NCBI GenBank assembly: GCA_016281925.1 | Contig: JAEEJP010000061.1 | Location: forward strand, 1-45,451 | Direction of reading: 5' to 3' | Source: Methanomassiliicoccaceae archaeon | GTDB lineage: Archaea > Thermoplasmatota > Thermoplasmata > Methanomassiliicoccales > Methanomethylophilaceae | DNA: 45,451 nt | Shown here: positions 1 through 8,426 of the stretch, in pieces | Position numbering within the stretch: the first letter of the stretch is position 1 | Layout of the letters: every line of letters begins with the position of its first letter | The notes under the pieces: generated by a model | The model's database searches: none | What the model saw: only the letters and a program-made list of their open reading frames with translations | Told to the model about the DNA's origin: nothing | Translations under genes and position numbers: made by a program

Positions 1-1
1 C

Positions 2-319
2 CCGAACGGGATGTTCTCCCAGGTATGCGGGTGCGCCGAGAGGCTGGGGATCCGGCTGAGGCTGGGGCACGACGTCCCGGCCCTCGAGAACCTGTCGATG
101 CGCCCGAACGATAGGACATGCAGGTCCTGCCTGAGGAGTAGACGCTCCAGCTGGAGGGAGACGGGCCCCTGCTGGGAAAGGGAGCAATGCGGAGGGTGCT
201 TCGGCGGGTACGTGTGGGACAGGAGGTCCGCGTCGAGGAGGTGGCGATGCGGCGGTCCCGGGAGAGGGCGAACCTGTTTTATCCTGACGACGCGTGGCAT
301 TCTCGGATACAATGAATAA
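2..319 (+). CDS. Unrecognised cysteine-rich coding trace, cut by the window edge
   Basis: The first 318 bases are fully open in the second frame, ending in TAA at 317-319. The translation contains closely spaced Cys pairs (TCRSC near 117-131 and QCGGC near 188-202) that recall a zinc ribbon. I do not recognise the family, and the 5' end may lie outside the window. The first frame is also open from 1 to a TGA at 313-315 except for two TAG codons at 112-114 and 139-141, and that TGA forms an ATGA overlap with the next small ORF, a spacing common in this genome. Either frame could be the real one. With such GC-rich sequence, chance openness is also possible, so confidence is low. Confidence 0.25.
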   Translation, partial: PNGMFSQVCGCAERLGIRLRLGHDVPALENLSMRPNDRTCRSCLRSRRSSWRETGPCWEREQCGGCFGGYVWDRRSASRRWRCGGPGRGRTCFILTTRGILGYNE

Positions 320-464
320 AGACGGAGAATCGATTGAGAACATGGCGGCGCTCCGCCTGGGAGGGCTCGCCGCGAAGGCCGCACTGGCCGCGGCCCTCAT
401 GGCCGTCATCGAGGCCGCTGCCGTCCCGGCATCCTCGGACGGGGCAGCGTCGGGGAGGGACTGA
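312..464 (+). CDS. Small hypothetical protein, 50 residues
   Basis: An ATG at 312 opens a 50-codon frame ending in TGA at 462-464. Codons from about 345 on are strongly GC-ending, like the real genes nearby. The product is alanine-rich, with a hydrophobic stretch around residues 19-38 that could be one membrane helix, and has a short acidic start. Its start overlaps the stop codons of both candidate upstream frames, which suggests translational coupling. I recognise no family. The 219 bases that follow, up to the recombinase remnant at 684, show no convincing gene. Confidence 0.35.
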   Translation: MNKDGESIENMAALRLGGLAAKAALAAALMAVIEAAAVPASSDGAASGRD

Positions 465-683
465 CGGCGGTGGCCCTCGTCTTCTTGGCCAGGCGCAGCA
501 GGCCATCCGTCCCTTCGCGTCCGGAAGAACCGCTGGAAAACAGCGAGACTATTCAGGAAAGCCGCGAAAATGGGCGATCCCACAGCTTCCCTGAACGCAA
601 AACAGCTGAAACTGCAAAGTATACCGGGGCACCCCCGAAGCTCAGATCCTGATTGACGGCGATGAACCAGAGATGAAAGAATT

Positions 684-792
684 ATGGTCTCCATATACGC
701 CTGCGTGTCCACGAGGAAGCAGGACGAGGCGAACCAGCTCCCCAGGATCAGACAGAAAGACCGGGGAGCAGAACTTCCGCTCCCCTGTGTTT
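684..792 (+). pseudogene. Serine-recombinase N-terminal remnant
   Basis: The ATG at 684 begins MVSIYACVSTRKQDEANQL, which matches the start of small serine recombinases of the resolvase/IS607 type: a beta strand, then the Y-A-x-V-S-T segment that carries the catalytic Ser, then a Q-L helix. Homology stops after about 25 residues. The frame then runs on antisense into the end of the ABC ATPase gene. Only a stub of the catalytic domain is left, with no DNA-binding domain. It probably marks an old mobile element that inserted or was deleted at the end of the importer operon. A chance match of the short segment cannot be excluded. Confidence 0.4.
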
Positions 793-1572
793 TCACCTCA
801 GAACTCCCTGAAGTATCACATGCGGGGTTCCGTGGTCATCGACGATTTCTGAATCGACATTGTAAACATCGTGGATCATCTGCTTGTTGATGACATCATT
901 CGGATCCCCTATGGCGTAGATTTTCCCTGGCTTTTGGAGTACGATGACTTTGGTGGCGTACTTGGCGGCTAAGTTCAGATCGTGGCTGACGGTGAAGCAG
1001 GTCATCCCTGCCTTGTCGGAAAGCCTCCTCAGAAACGCCGAGACATAGATCTGATGTCTTATGTCCAGATTCGCCGTAGGCTCGTCGAGCATCAGAATCT
1101 TGGGCTCCTGGACCAGGCCTCTGGCTATGGAGACCTTCTGGTGCTGCCCTGCGGAAAGCTCGTTGAAATTCCTCTCCGCCAGGTCCTCGATCTCCATCGC
1201 TTTGAGGGCTTTGACCGCGACGGCTATGTCTTCCTTGGAAGTCCTCCATTTCTGGCGGGAATATCTTCCTATCAGAACGGTGTCCAGAACGGACATCACA
1301 TTGAAATCGGAAGAAATCACGGGGACATATCCTATGATCTTCGAAAGATCGCGGAGATCGTATTCCTCCACGGATCTCCCGAACACGGAGACCGTGCCGG
1401 ATTTCGGTTTGATGAGACCGTCCACGACCCTTATGAGCGTGGATTTCCCGACGCCGTTGGGCCCGATGATGCACACATACTCGGGTTTGTCTATCTGGAA
1501 CGATATGTCTTCGAGCACTGTGCGCCCGTCTCCGTATCCGCACACGACATTGTCAAGACTGATTATGGACAT
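793..1572 (-). CDS. FecE/BtuD-type ABC transporter ATP-binding protein
   Basis: This is the cytoplasmic ATPase of a metallophore or vitamin B12 type importer, 259 residues, a normal family length. Visible motifs are Walker A GPNGVGKST (37-45), the signature LSAGQHQKV (139-147), Walker B ILMLDEPT (159-166) and the H-loop TVSHD near 199. The ATG at 1572 is preferred over a GTG at 1578 because a GAGG lies about seven bases upstream of the ATG but would abut the GTG. It overlaps the end of the upstream permease gene by ten bases, so the pair is translationally coupled. It is a close paralogue of the ATPase at 10363-11190. The substrate (iron chelate, corrinoid or other metal complex) cannot be read from the ATPase. 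Confidence 0.93.
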   Translation of the reverse strand: MSIISLDNVVCGYGDGRTVLEDISFQIDKPEYVCIIGPNGVGKSTLIRVVDGLIKPKSGTVSVFGRSVEEYDLRDLSKIIGYVPVISSDFNVMSVLDTVLIGRYSRQKWRTSKEDIAVAVKALKAMEIEDLAERNFNELSAGQHQKVSIARGLVQEPKILMLDEPTANLDIRHQIYVSAFLRRLSDKAGMTCFTVSHDLNLAAKYATKVIVLQKPGKIYAIGDPNDVINKQMIHDVYNVDSEIVDDHGTPHVILQGVLR

Positions 1573-2687
1573 CGCCACGCCTCTTTCTTCTGTTTGAGTA
1601 TGAGATACAGGAACATCGGACCTCCGATGAACGCGGTTATGACTCCGACCTGGATGACGGCGGGGGCTATGACGGTCCTTCCGACGACATCCGCGATGGT
1701 GAGAAGCGCGGCTCCGAATGCGGCGGATGCAGGTATTAGGAATCTGTTGTCAGACCCTATCACCAGCCTGGAGATGTGAGGGGAAACAAGGCCTATGAAT
1801 CCGATGAGCCCTGTGAAACTGACGACTCCTGCGGCAAGAAGGGAAACTATCAGCATGCAGACGATCCTGAGCGAATTGGCGTTCACTCCGATCGAGCGGG
1901 AGCTTTCATCCCCCGTGGAAAGGACATTGAGCTTGCGCGACATCAGCTGAAGGATGAAGTACCCGACGATGACGACTCCGGCCATGAAATAGACCTGCAC
2001 CCAGGTAGCTCCGTCTATCGATCCCACCTGCCATGCGAATATCGCAGACAGCTTGTCCGGATCCGCCCACAGCTTTATCATCGTGGTGCATGCGTTGAAA
2101 ATATACATGACTGCGATTCCGGCCATGATCATGGTGGTCGGGGAAGCACCTTTCATCTTCGATACCACGATGATCACGGCGGTCGGTATGAGGGCGAATA
2201 TGAATGCGTTGGTTACGATCCCATAAGCCCCGTTGGCCACCGTGAATCCGAGCGCGATGGCGATGGTGGCTCCGAAACCGGCTCCCGATGATATCCCAGT
2301 GGTATAAGGGTCGGCAAGAGGGTTGCGGAGGATGCTCTGCATCACGGCCCCTGCGGCGCCCAACCCTGCTCCGGCGAGGATTCCGGTGCATATCCTCGGA
2401 AGCCTCCAGCCCCATATAAGATAGTCTGCTGTCTCATCGGCCTCCGGGACGTTGCCCATCAGGTGTTCGAACACTACCTCGTATGTATGCCAGAATCCGA
2501 CCTGATAATCCCCGACAGTCATGGCATACCCTGCGGCCAGCAGAGCGACGATTAGGCACAGTACGATGAACGTGATTTTTTTGACCGTGTTTTTATGGTA
2601 GTTCGTCACGGTCTCTTCGATTCTGACATCATCGGCCATCCATGCGTCCACAGCATCGTCGATGATTTTTTCGCTGGTCTCCAACAT
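1563..2687 (-). CDS. FecCD-family ABC importer permease
   Basis: This integral membrane permease of 374 residues pairs with the ATPase downstream. It has the family hallmarks: the RLPRICTGILAGAGLGAAGA segment, the QSILRNPLADPYTTGISSGA motif, a GDESSRSIGVN cytoplasmic loop that docks the ATPase, and SFTGLIGFIGLVSPHISR near the end. About ten hydrophobic segments follow an acidic N-terminal tail of about 30 residues. The ATG at 2687 is chosen because a strong GGAGG lies eight bases upstream. An in-frame ATG at 2756 would add 23 unlikely residues. The N-terminal tail (DAVDAWMADD) is shared with the permease at 9263 (RSVDAWMDES), so the two are recent paralogues. Confidence 0.94.
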   Translation of the reverse strand: MLETSEKIIDDAVDAWMADDVRIEETVTNYHKNTVKKITFIVLCLIVALLAAGYAMTVGDYQVGFWHTYEVVFEHLMGNVPEADETADYLIWGWRLPRICTGILAGAGLGAAGAVMQSILRNPLADPYTTGISSGAGFGATIAIALGFTVANGAYGIVTNAFIFALIPTAVIIVVSKMKGASPTTMIMAGIAVMYIFNACTTMIKLWADPDKLSAIFAWQVGSIDGATWVQVYFMAGVVIVGYFILQLMSRKLNVLSTGDESSRSIGVNANSLRIVCMLIVSLLAAGVVSFTGLIGFIGLVSPHISRLVIGSDNRFLIPASAAFGAALLTIADVVGRTVIAPAVIQVGVITAFIGGPMFLYLILKQKKEAWRCP

Positions 2688-2781
2688 ATCGCTGCCTCCT
2701 TCGGAACTGGGCGGGTCCCTGCGGCGGGATCCGCCAGTAAAGGCGGGAACGGGCATCTGCGCCCGGACCCAGCAGTTTCGA

Positions 2782-5700
2782 TCAGATACCCATCTGAGGA
2801 TAGCTGACTTTGTATTCGGTTCCGGTGTAGGAGATGGCCCCGTCCTTGTTTACGTCAAGGCTGACCACATTGTAGCTGTCGAACCATTCCTGGAGGTCTG
2901 CGAGAGCGTCTTCCAATGTGAACTCGTCGGGATAGATCTGCGCGGCGATGACCTTCATCAGAGGGTAGGCGGAATAGCCGAAGGTGTTCGGATACTCGCT
3001 TCCGACTATGTTGCCGTTCTTGTATGCGCCGGTCTTCTCGAAGTAGGAGACGGCGGTCTCGAAGGCTTTGTTGTAGGTTTCGTGCGTATAATATGTGCCG
3101 GTGGACTGGTCATCGGCATATCCGGAGTTCCCTGACATGCAGAAGACGATATAATCGAACTTGCTGCTGTTGGCGACGAGCCACTCCACGTTATGGTAGA
3201 CGAACCCGAACTGGTTGGTTCCGTCCTCGTAGTAGCAGTTTCCGAGGTACTTATTTATGAGCACATAGCTTCCGTGCCTCTCGTTGGCCAGGATCGAGAT
3301 CTGGTCTTTCGCGGCATCATACCCGCTGATGACGAGAATTCTCTTGTCCTTATTGGCATCGCCGATCTTGGATTTGAGCTCGTCTCCGATGCCGTTGCAG
3401 TAGTCCATATAAGCTCTGGATTTGTCTTCCTTGTCCATCAGGATGCCCATGGTCTGGATGGTCGAAAGGCAGTAGTTCCCGTTGTACCAGAGCTGTATGA
3501 AATCGATGTTCTGCTCGCTGTGGAGGCGCACCGCGAGATCGTGGTTCTCGGTCCTGGGCGTGCAGACCACGAGAGAAACATCGTTTGCGATGAATTTCTC
3601 CACCGCATCATCGGTTATGGCGCTGGAGCCGGTCGTCCCCCATTCCACGGTGTCTCCGTCGGAGAGGGTAGGCCACATGGTCCCGTAAACGGTGGCAGCC
3701 TTCGACGCGACCTTGATATCGTCCAGAACCCCGAGTATGGCGCAGGCTTCGGCCTGCTGGTAGTAGGTTACGGCGATGTTCCTGTTGGTCAGCGGGAAGT
3801 TGACCGGGGTGGCGTCGCCGTAATAGTCCTGGTAGAAGACCTCGCAGGGCGTCCTGCTGATTATGTTGCGCACTATCCCGACATCCTTCGAGTCGATGGC
3901 GCCGTCGAGGTTCGCGTCTGCGAAGGGCATGTTGGTGCTGTCGTATTTGGTGGTGCCGGCGATGATGGAATTCAGCATGCTGACATCGGTGCTGTCTATG
4001 AACAGATCGTTGTTCGCGTTCCCGTATATGGGCACATACGTTCCGATGCCTCCGAGAGTGACATCGTCATAGCTGACGGTGTTGAGCTTAGGATAGCTGG
4101 TCTGGTAGGCGCTGCCGGTGTATGAGACCGCGCCCTGCGTGGTCACATCTATGTCGACGACGTTGTAATTGTCGAACCATTCCTGGAGAAGATCTCTGGC
4201 GTCGTCGATCGATATGAGATCGGGATAGACCTGTGCGGCGATCAGAGGAAGGATGGCGTATGCGGAATACCCGAATATGTTCGGATATGAGCTTCCGACG
4301 ATGTTTCCGTTTTTGTATGCCTTCACTTTGGTGAAAGGCTCAATCTGACTCTCGAAATCGGCGTTGTAGGCTTCCTGGGTGTAATATGTTCCTGTCGTCT
4401 GATCGTCGGCATATCCGGAAATCCCTGACTTGGCGAACAGGATGTAATCGAATTTGTCGCTGTTGGCGACGAGCCATTCGAGATTGTGGCTGACGAATCC
4501 GAACTGGTTGGTTCCGTCCTCGTAATATGCGTTCCCGAGATATCTGTCGACGAGCACATAGCTTCCGTGCCTCTCGTTGGCCATCAGCTCGAGCTTGTCG
4601 GAATCCACATAATACTTGTCCATGACCAAGAAGTTCTTGGAAGTCGTATCGGTGATTTTGCTGGTGAGAAGATCGGACACCTTGTTGCAGTAGTCCATGT
4701 AAGCTCTGGATTTGTCTTCCTTGTCCATCAGGATGCCCATGGTCTGGATGGTCGAAAGGCAATAGTTCCCGTTGTACCACAGCTGTATGAAATCGATGTT
4801 GCGTTCGCTGTGGAGACGCACAGCGAGATCATGGTTCTCGGTCCTGGGCGTGCAGACCACGAGAGAAACATCGTTTGCGATGAATTTCTCCACCGCATCA
4901 TCGGTGATGGCGCTGGAGCCGGTCGTCCCCCATTCCACGGTGTCTCCGTCGGAGAGGGTAGGCCACATGGTCCCGTAAACGGTGGCAGCCTTCGACGCGA
5001 CTTTGACGTCATCCAGTACGCCGAGTACGGCGCAGGCTTCGGCCTGCTGGTAGTATGTTACGGCGATGTTCCTGTTGGTCAGCGGGAAGTTGACCGGAGT
5101 GGCGTCGCCGTAATAGTCCTGGTAGAAGACCTCGCAGGGCGTCCTGCTGATTATGTTGCGCACTATCCCGACATCCTTCGAGTCGATGGCGCCGTCAAGG
5201 TTCGCGTCTGCGAAAGGCATTTTGGCCGCGTCATATTTGGTGGTTCCGGCGATGATGGAACTGATCATCTCGACATCGGTGCCATCTACGTACAGGTCGT
5301 TGTTCGCGTTCCCGTATATCGGCACATAAGTCCCTATGTCGCCGAGAACGACGCCGCTGTAGTCTTTGTTGACTGTGACGTTGCATGTCGCGGTTTTTGC
5401 CCCGTCGACAGTCGTGACGGTTATGACGGCAGTCCCTTCAGAAACGCCGGTTACAGTTCCGTTAAAAACCGTAGCTACAGATGTATTGCTGGATTTCCAA
5501 GTGACGTTCTTATTGGTGGCATTGGATGGCAAAACATTGGCTGTCAGCGATGATGAAGAACCTTTCGCAATTACCATTGTGGATTTGTCAAGTTCTACGC
5601 CGGTTACAGCGACCGTCGTAGTCGGAGTGCTGACGGTGACATTGCATGTCGCAGTCTTACCTCCGTCGCTCGTAGTCACAGTTATGGTCGCGCTGCCTGC

Positions 5701-5976
5701 TGAAACAGCTTTGACAACGCCGTCGGATACCGTGGCTACAGATGTGTTGCTGGATTTCCAAGTGACTTTCTTATTGGTGGCGTCAGACGGGGAAACAGTC
5801 GGCGTGAGCGTCGCTTCTGAGCCCGTATCCAAAGCAAGGGAGGTCTTGTCAAGCGAAACCCCTGTGACTTTGATATCTTTGCTTCCGTTTCCAGAAGTAA
5901 GCACCACCGCTGCCGCAATAGCCGCTACAGCGACTATCAGGACAGCAACGATAGCTATGATCTTGTTTTTTTCCAT
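2782..5976 (-). CDS. Duplicated dockerin-like/FecB-like substrate-binding protein with Ig-like stalk
   Basis: This membrane-anchored extracellular protein of 1064 residues presumably hands a ligand to the FecCD/FecE pair downstream. Order of parts: an uncleaved-looking N-terminal helix (6-28), two Big2-type Ig-like domains (about 35-115 and 120-203) with the repeated VTWKSSNTSVATV motif, then two copies of a unit made of a dockerin-like double calcium-loop segment (GNANNDLYVDGTDV and ADANLDGAIDSKDVGI) followed by a FecB/TroA-like binding domain (about 205-635 and 636-1064). The ATG at 5976 has a GGCGG upstream. Usual binding proteins have one lobe pair of about 300 residues, so the tandem double unit with dockerin-like repeats is unusual. 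Ligand and any cohesin partner are unknown. Confidence 0.9.
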   Translation of the reverse strand: MEKNKIIAIVAVLIVAVAAIAAAVVLTSGNGSKDIKVTGVSLDKTSLALDTGSEATLTPTVSPSDATNKKVTWKSSNTSVATVSDGVVKAVSAGSATITVTTSDGGKTATCNVTVSTPTTTVAVTGVELDKSTMVIAKGSSSSLTANVLPSNATNKNVTWKSSNTSVATVFNGTVTGVSEGTAVITVTTVDGAKTATCNVTVNKDYSGVVLGDIGTYVPIYGNANNDLYVDGTDVEMISSIIAGTTKYDAAKMPFADANLDGAIDSKDVGIVRNIISRTPCEVFYQDYYGDATPVNFPLTNRNIAVTYYQQAEACAVLGVLDDVKVASKAATVYGTMWPTLSDGDTVEWGTTGSSAITDDAVEKFIANDVSLVVCTPRTENHDLAVRLHSERNIDFIQLWYNGNYCLSTIQTMGILMDKEDKSRAYMDYCNKVSDLLTSKITDTTSKNFLVMDKYYVDSDKLELMANERHGSYVLVDRYLGNAYYEDGTNQFGFVSHNLEWLVANSDKFDYILFAKSGISGYADDQTTGTYYTQEAYNADFESQIEPFTKVKAYKNGNIVGSSYPNIFGYSAYAILPLIAAQVYPDLISIDDARDLLQEWFDNYNVVDIDVTTQGAVSYTGSAYQTSYPKLNTVSYDDVTLGGIGTYVPIYGNANNDLFIDSTDVSMLNSIIAGTTKYDSTNMPFADANLDGAIDSKDVGIVRNIISRTPCEVFYQDYYGDATPVNFPLTNRNIAVTYYQQAEACAILGVLDDIKVASKAATVYGTMWPTLSDGDTVEWGTTGSSAITDDAVEKFIANDVSLVVCTPRTENHDLAVRLHSEQNIDFIQLWYNGNYCLSTIQTMGILMDKEDKSRAYMDYCNGIGDELKSKIGDANKDKRILVISGYDAAKDQISILANERHGSYVLINKYLGNCYYEDGTNQFGFVYHNVEWLVANSSKFDYIVFCMSGNSGYADDQSTGTYYTHETYNKAFETAVSYFEKTGAYKNGNIVGSEYPNTFGYSAYPLMKVIAAQIYPDEFTLEDALADLQEWFDSYNVVSLDVNKDGAISYTGTEYKVSYPQMGI
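2785..5358. repeat. In-gene tandem duplication with a 1290-bp period
   Basis: The two dockerin-like plus binding-domain units are direct repeats offset by exactly 1290 bases (430 codons). For example, the TTTGTCTTCC at 3421 recurs at 4711 and the CTCGCAGGGC at 3841 recurs at 5131. Identity is close to complete at nucleotide level across about 3385-3930 and 4675-5220, and clearly lower at both ends of each unit. This points to a recent duplication or to ongoing gene conversion of the central part. Confidence 0.9.
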
Positions 5977-6454
5977 TTTAATACCGCCTGCTAGTTGAAC
6001 TTCAGGTCATACTTTTTAACAAAAATAAGGATTTAATGATATTCATCATCCAACAATATTAATGGGATTTTTTAATTTGTATATCTCATTTTTATGAGCG
6101 ATATGAATGAATCCAAATGCAGTCGCTTCACTGCAGCCAGAAGGTAGAGCAAAGCAGATCGAAAAGGGAACAATGAAAAACAGCCGCAAGAATAAGAATC
6201 GACAAGCATACAATCCTGCGGGACAATGCCGGAGCGCCTGCTGGAAGATGCGCGGCGGGATTCCGGCATGCCGAGGGCACAGCGTCAGGAAACAGATGAA
6301 CGCATCCACGGCATGCTCTAAGGAAACAAGAGAGCCTCCAAGCGCAGAGACATCCCGGCGGCATCAGGAATCCGGTCCCTCTTAGCCTTCCTGGAAAATC
6401 TCATATCCTATGATGCGGCAATCATCCTAAGACCGCTCCGGATCTATTTTTACT
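5977..6454. other. Intergenic region with minus-strand promoter, no convincing gene
   Basis: This 478-base stretch lies upstream of the large binding protein. The part next to the gene (5990-6085) is very AT-rich and carries TATA-like sequence on the minus strand (TTAAAAAGTATG near 6008-6020) at a distance that suits a short leader with the GGCGG at about 5982-5988. The part from 6090 to 6450 has several overlapping short frames on both strands, none with domain similarity or consistent codon bias. A short plus-strand frame from the ATG at 6094 is interrupted by a TAG and ends at a TAA near 6195. I see decayed sequence here rather than a gene. Confidence 0.5.
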
Positions 6455-6541
6455 TCAGATAGTAGGCTTCTTCGATCTCTTGATGAGCATGTAAAGGAAC
6501 AGCGGGCTGCCTATGGCCGCCGTCAGAACTCCGACAGGCAC
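6455..6541 (-). pseudogene. C-terminal scrap of a FecCD permease, inverted
   Basis: Read on the minus strand, these bases encode VPVGVLTAAIGSPLFLYMLI followed by a basic tail and a TGA at 6455-6457. This is the last transmembrane helix and C-terminus typical of FecCD permeases (compare the ends of the permeases at 7367 and 37272). Homology stops abruptly near 6541, where coding sequence of a binding protein begins on the opposite strand. The rest of the permease is absent. The scrap shows that an importer operon of opposite orientation once stood here. Confidence 0.75.
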
Positions 6542-7355
6542 CCTCACCGTGAAGACCTTCGACAACACCAGCCTCGGCACGAGCGCGGCGTTCGCCGACA
6601 AGAAGATCAACTTCACTCCGACCAAAATCCTGTGCTACACCGACGCCTACGTCGATACTATATACATGATACTCTGCGACTACTACGGCGAAACCGCGCA
6701 CTCCGGCAGCACCCCCAAAGCCGATGCGAAGCTCTGGGAGCTCATCGATGCGATCCCGTCGAGCGTCAAGAGCGGCGTCGAGAGCAAATACGGCCTCACC
6801 GTCCCCGATTCCGTCAAGGTCATCGGAGGAGCCCAGGAAGACCTCCTGAGCTACTGTGGAACCGTCCCCGGAGACGAGAAGCTTATCGTCTTCATGTCCG
6901 AATACAACATCAGGTCGACCAACAAGTCCTCCTGGTGGGGTACCAACACCGCCATCGAAAGCAAGGCCAGCAACATCCAGTTCATCTACCTGCTTTCCAA
7001 CTCCCCTGCCATGGTCCTCTCGACCATGGAGATGATCGGAAAGGTCATAGGGTACGACAACACCGATGCCATGATGACCTCCGTCCTGGCCAAGATCTAC
7101 GTCATGCAGAAGGCCATCGACGGCTCCGAAGCCAAGAAGACGTTCTACGTCGAGACCGCCTCCGGAAATTCCGTGGGATCCAACACCCTCATGGGAGGCA
7201 TCTTCGCATCCGTCCTCAAGCTGGACAACGTCTTCGACGGAAGCCTCATGGGAAACAAGATGTCGGACGAGGACATCGTGAAGGCCCAGCCGCAGGTAAT
7301 CGGATTCTACAAGGCAGACTCCAGGTCCATGGCCGAGAAGATGAGGGCCGCCTGA
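6513..7355 (+). pseudogene. N-terminally truncated FecB-like substrate-binding protein
   Basis: The open frame runs from an ATG at 6513, but residues 1-10 are only the antisense of the permease scrap. Real coding appears to start near 6542 and gives about 270 residues of a FecB/TroA-like binding domain (PTKILCYTDAYVDTIYMIL is the usual first strand and helix), ending in TGA at 7353-7355. There is no signal peptide, membrane anchor or lipobox, so the product could not be exported as it stands. Eleven bases separate it from the permease at 7367, the normal place for the binding protein of this operon. I call it broken by rearrangement. A new start giving a cytoplasmic protein is the alternative. 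Confidence 0.7.
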
Positions 7356-7366
7356 AACCCGATACC

Positions 7367-8425
7367 ATGCAGAGCACGGGGCTGAAAGAGAGGGCAGTAG
7401 CCCTGGACAGGAAACGCCGCCGCAGAGCTGCCGTATCCGTATTGATCCTGGCTGCGGCCCTTTCGGCAGGCTATGTGCTCTGCATAACCATAGGGTCGGC
7501 CCGCATTCCTCTGGGGGATGTCTGGGCCGCCCTGACCGGCCATGGAGACTGGGCGACCGAGATGATCGTCTGCGACATGCGCGCTCCGAGGGTGGCATGC
7601 GCGGCTCTCGTCGGCGCGGCCCTGTCCCTCAGCGGGCTAGCCATGCAGGCGCTGTTCCGCAACCCCATGGCCTCGCCGTCCGTGCTGGGGATCTCCTCGG
7701 GAGCATCCTTCGGCGCGACTTTCTACATAGCTTACGGATCCGCCATAATCATGAGCTCCTGGGGCACGATACTCAGCGCTTTCGGGATGGCTATGATGAC
7801 GATGCTGCTAGTCTATGCCCTGGCGTACAAAAGAGCGGGCGGCGTCCAGACCACCATGCTCCTTCTCGCGGGAATGGCGGTCAGCGCTCTTTTCAGCGGA
7901 TTCACTTCGATGATAGAATTCTTCTCTGATGCGGACACGGTCACATCGATCGTGTTCTGGATGCTGGGGAGCTTCGACGGATGCGGATGGAGCGACCTGC
8001 GTCTCATGGCCGGCCCGATAGCTTTGGGAGCCGCGCTGATCGCCCTGAACGCACGCGCGCTCAACCTCATGACCGCGGGGGAATCCAAAGCCCGCGCCCT
8101 CGGAGTCAACGTGAAGAGGGTGCGCCTGATGGTTCTGCTGGGATCGTCGATACTCGTCGCGACCTGCGTCTCCATCTGCGGCGTGATTGGTTTCGTCGGC
8201 CTCATCGTGCCCCATATGTTCAGATCCCTCCTGGGGCCCGACCATAAAAAACTGGTCCCGATCTGCATGCTCGGAGGAGCTGTTTTCCTCATGCTGGTCG
8301 ACACGTTCGCCAGAGGGGCCCTGCCTCCTTACGAGCTTCCCGTGGGGACGGTGACTTCGGTGATCGGAGCGCCGTTCTTCCTGTGGATCCTCCGCTCTAG
8401 AAAGAACGAAGTATGGAGGAGCTGA
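7367..8425 (+). CDS. FecCD-family ABC importer permease
   Basis: This integral membrane permease has 352 residues with about ten hydrophobic helices. Family motifs are RAPRVACAALVGAALSLSGL, QALFRNPMASPSVLGISSGA, AGESKARALGVN (ATPase-docking loop) and CGVIGFVGLIVPHMFR. The C-terminus is short and normal and ends in TGA one base before the ATG of the next gene, so it is coupled to the ATPase at 8427. The start at 7367 follows the stop of the broken binding protein closely. No strong ribosome-binding site is seen, and translation may depend on coupling. It is only distantly related to the permease at 9263, so the plus-strand block holds two separate importer pairs. Confidence 0.93.
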   Translation: MQSTGLKERAVALDRKRRRRAAVSVLILAAALSAGYVLCITIGSARIPLGDVWAALTGHGDWATEMIVCDMRAPRVACAALVGAALSLSGLAMQALFRNPMASPSVLGISSGASFGATFYIAYGSAIIMSSWGTILSAFGMAMMTMLLVYALAYKRAGGVQTTMLLLAGMAVSALFSGFTSMIEFFSDADTVTSIVFWMLGSFDGCGWSDLRLMAGPIALGAALIALNARALNLMTAGESKARALGVNVKRVRLMVLLGSSILVATCVSICGVIGFVGLIVPHMFRSLLGPDHKKLVPICMLGGAVFLMLVDTFARGALPPYELPVGTVTSVIGAPFFLWILRSRKNEVWRS

Positions 8426-8426
8426 C

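Noticed and set aside
2690-2780. A terminator hairpin between the binding protein and permease genes at 2687-2782
   Set aside because: Several GC-rich short stems can be drawn, but the two genes form one operon order and no single stem stands out. It may be a processing or attenuating structure at most.
6046-6385. Short ORFs on both strands in the 5977-6454 gap
   Set aside because: They overlap each other in antisense, have no ribosome-binding sites at suitable distance, show mixed codon use and give no recognisable protein.
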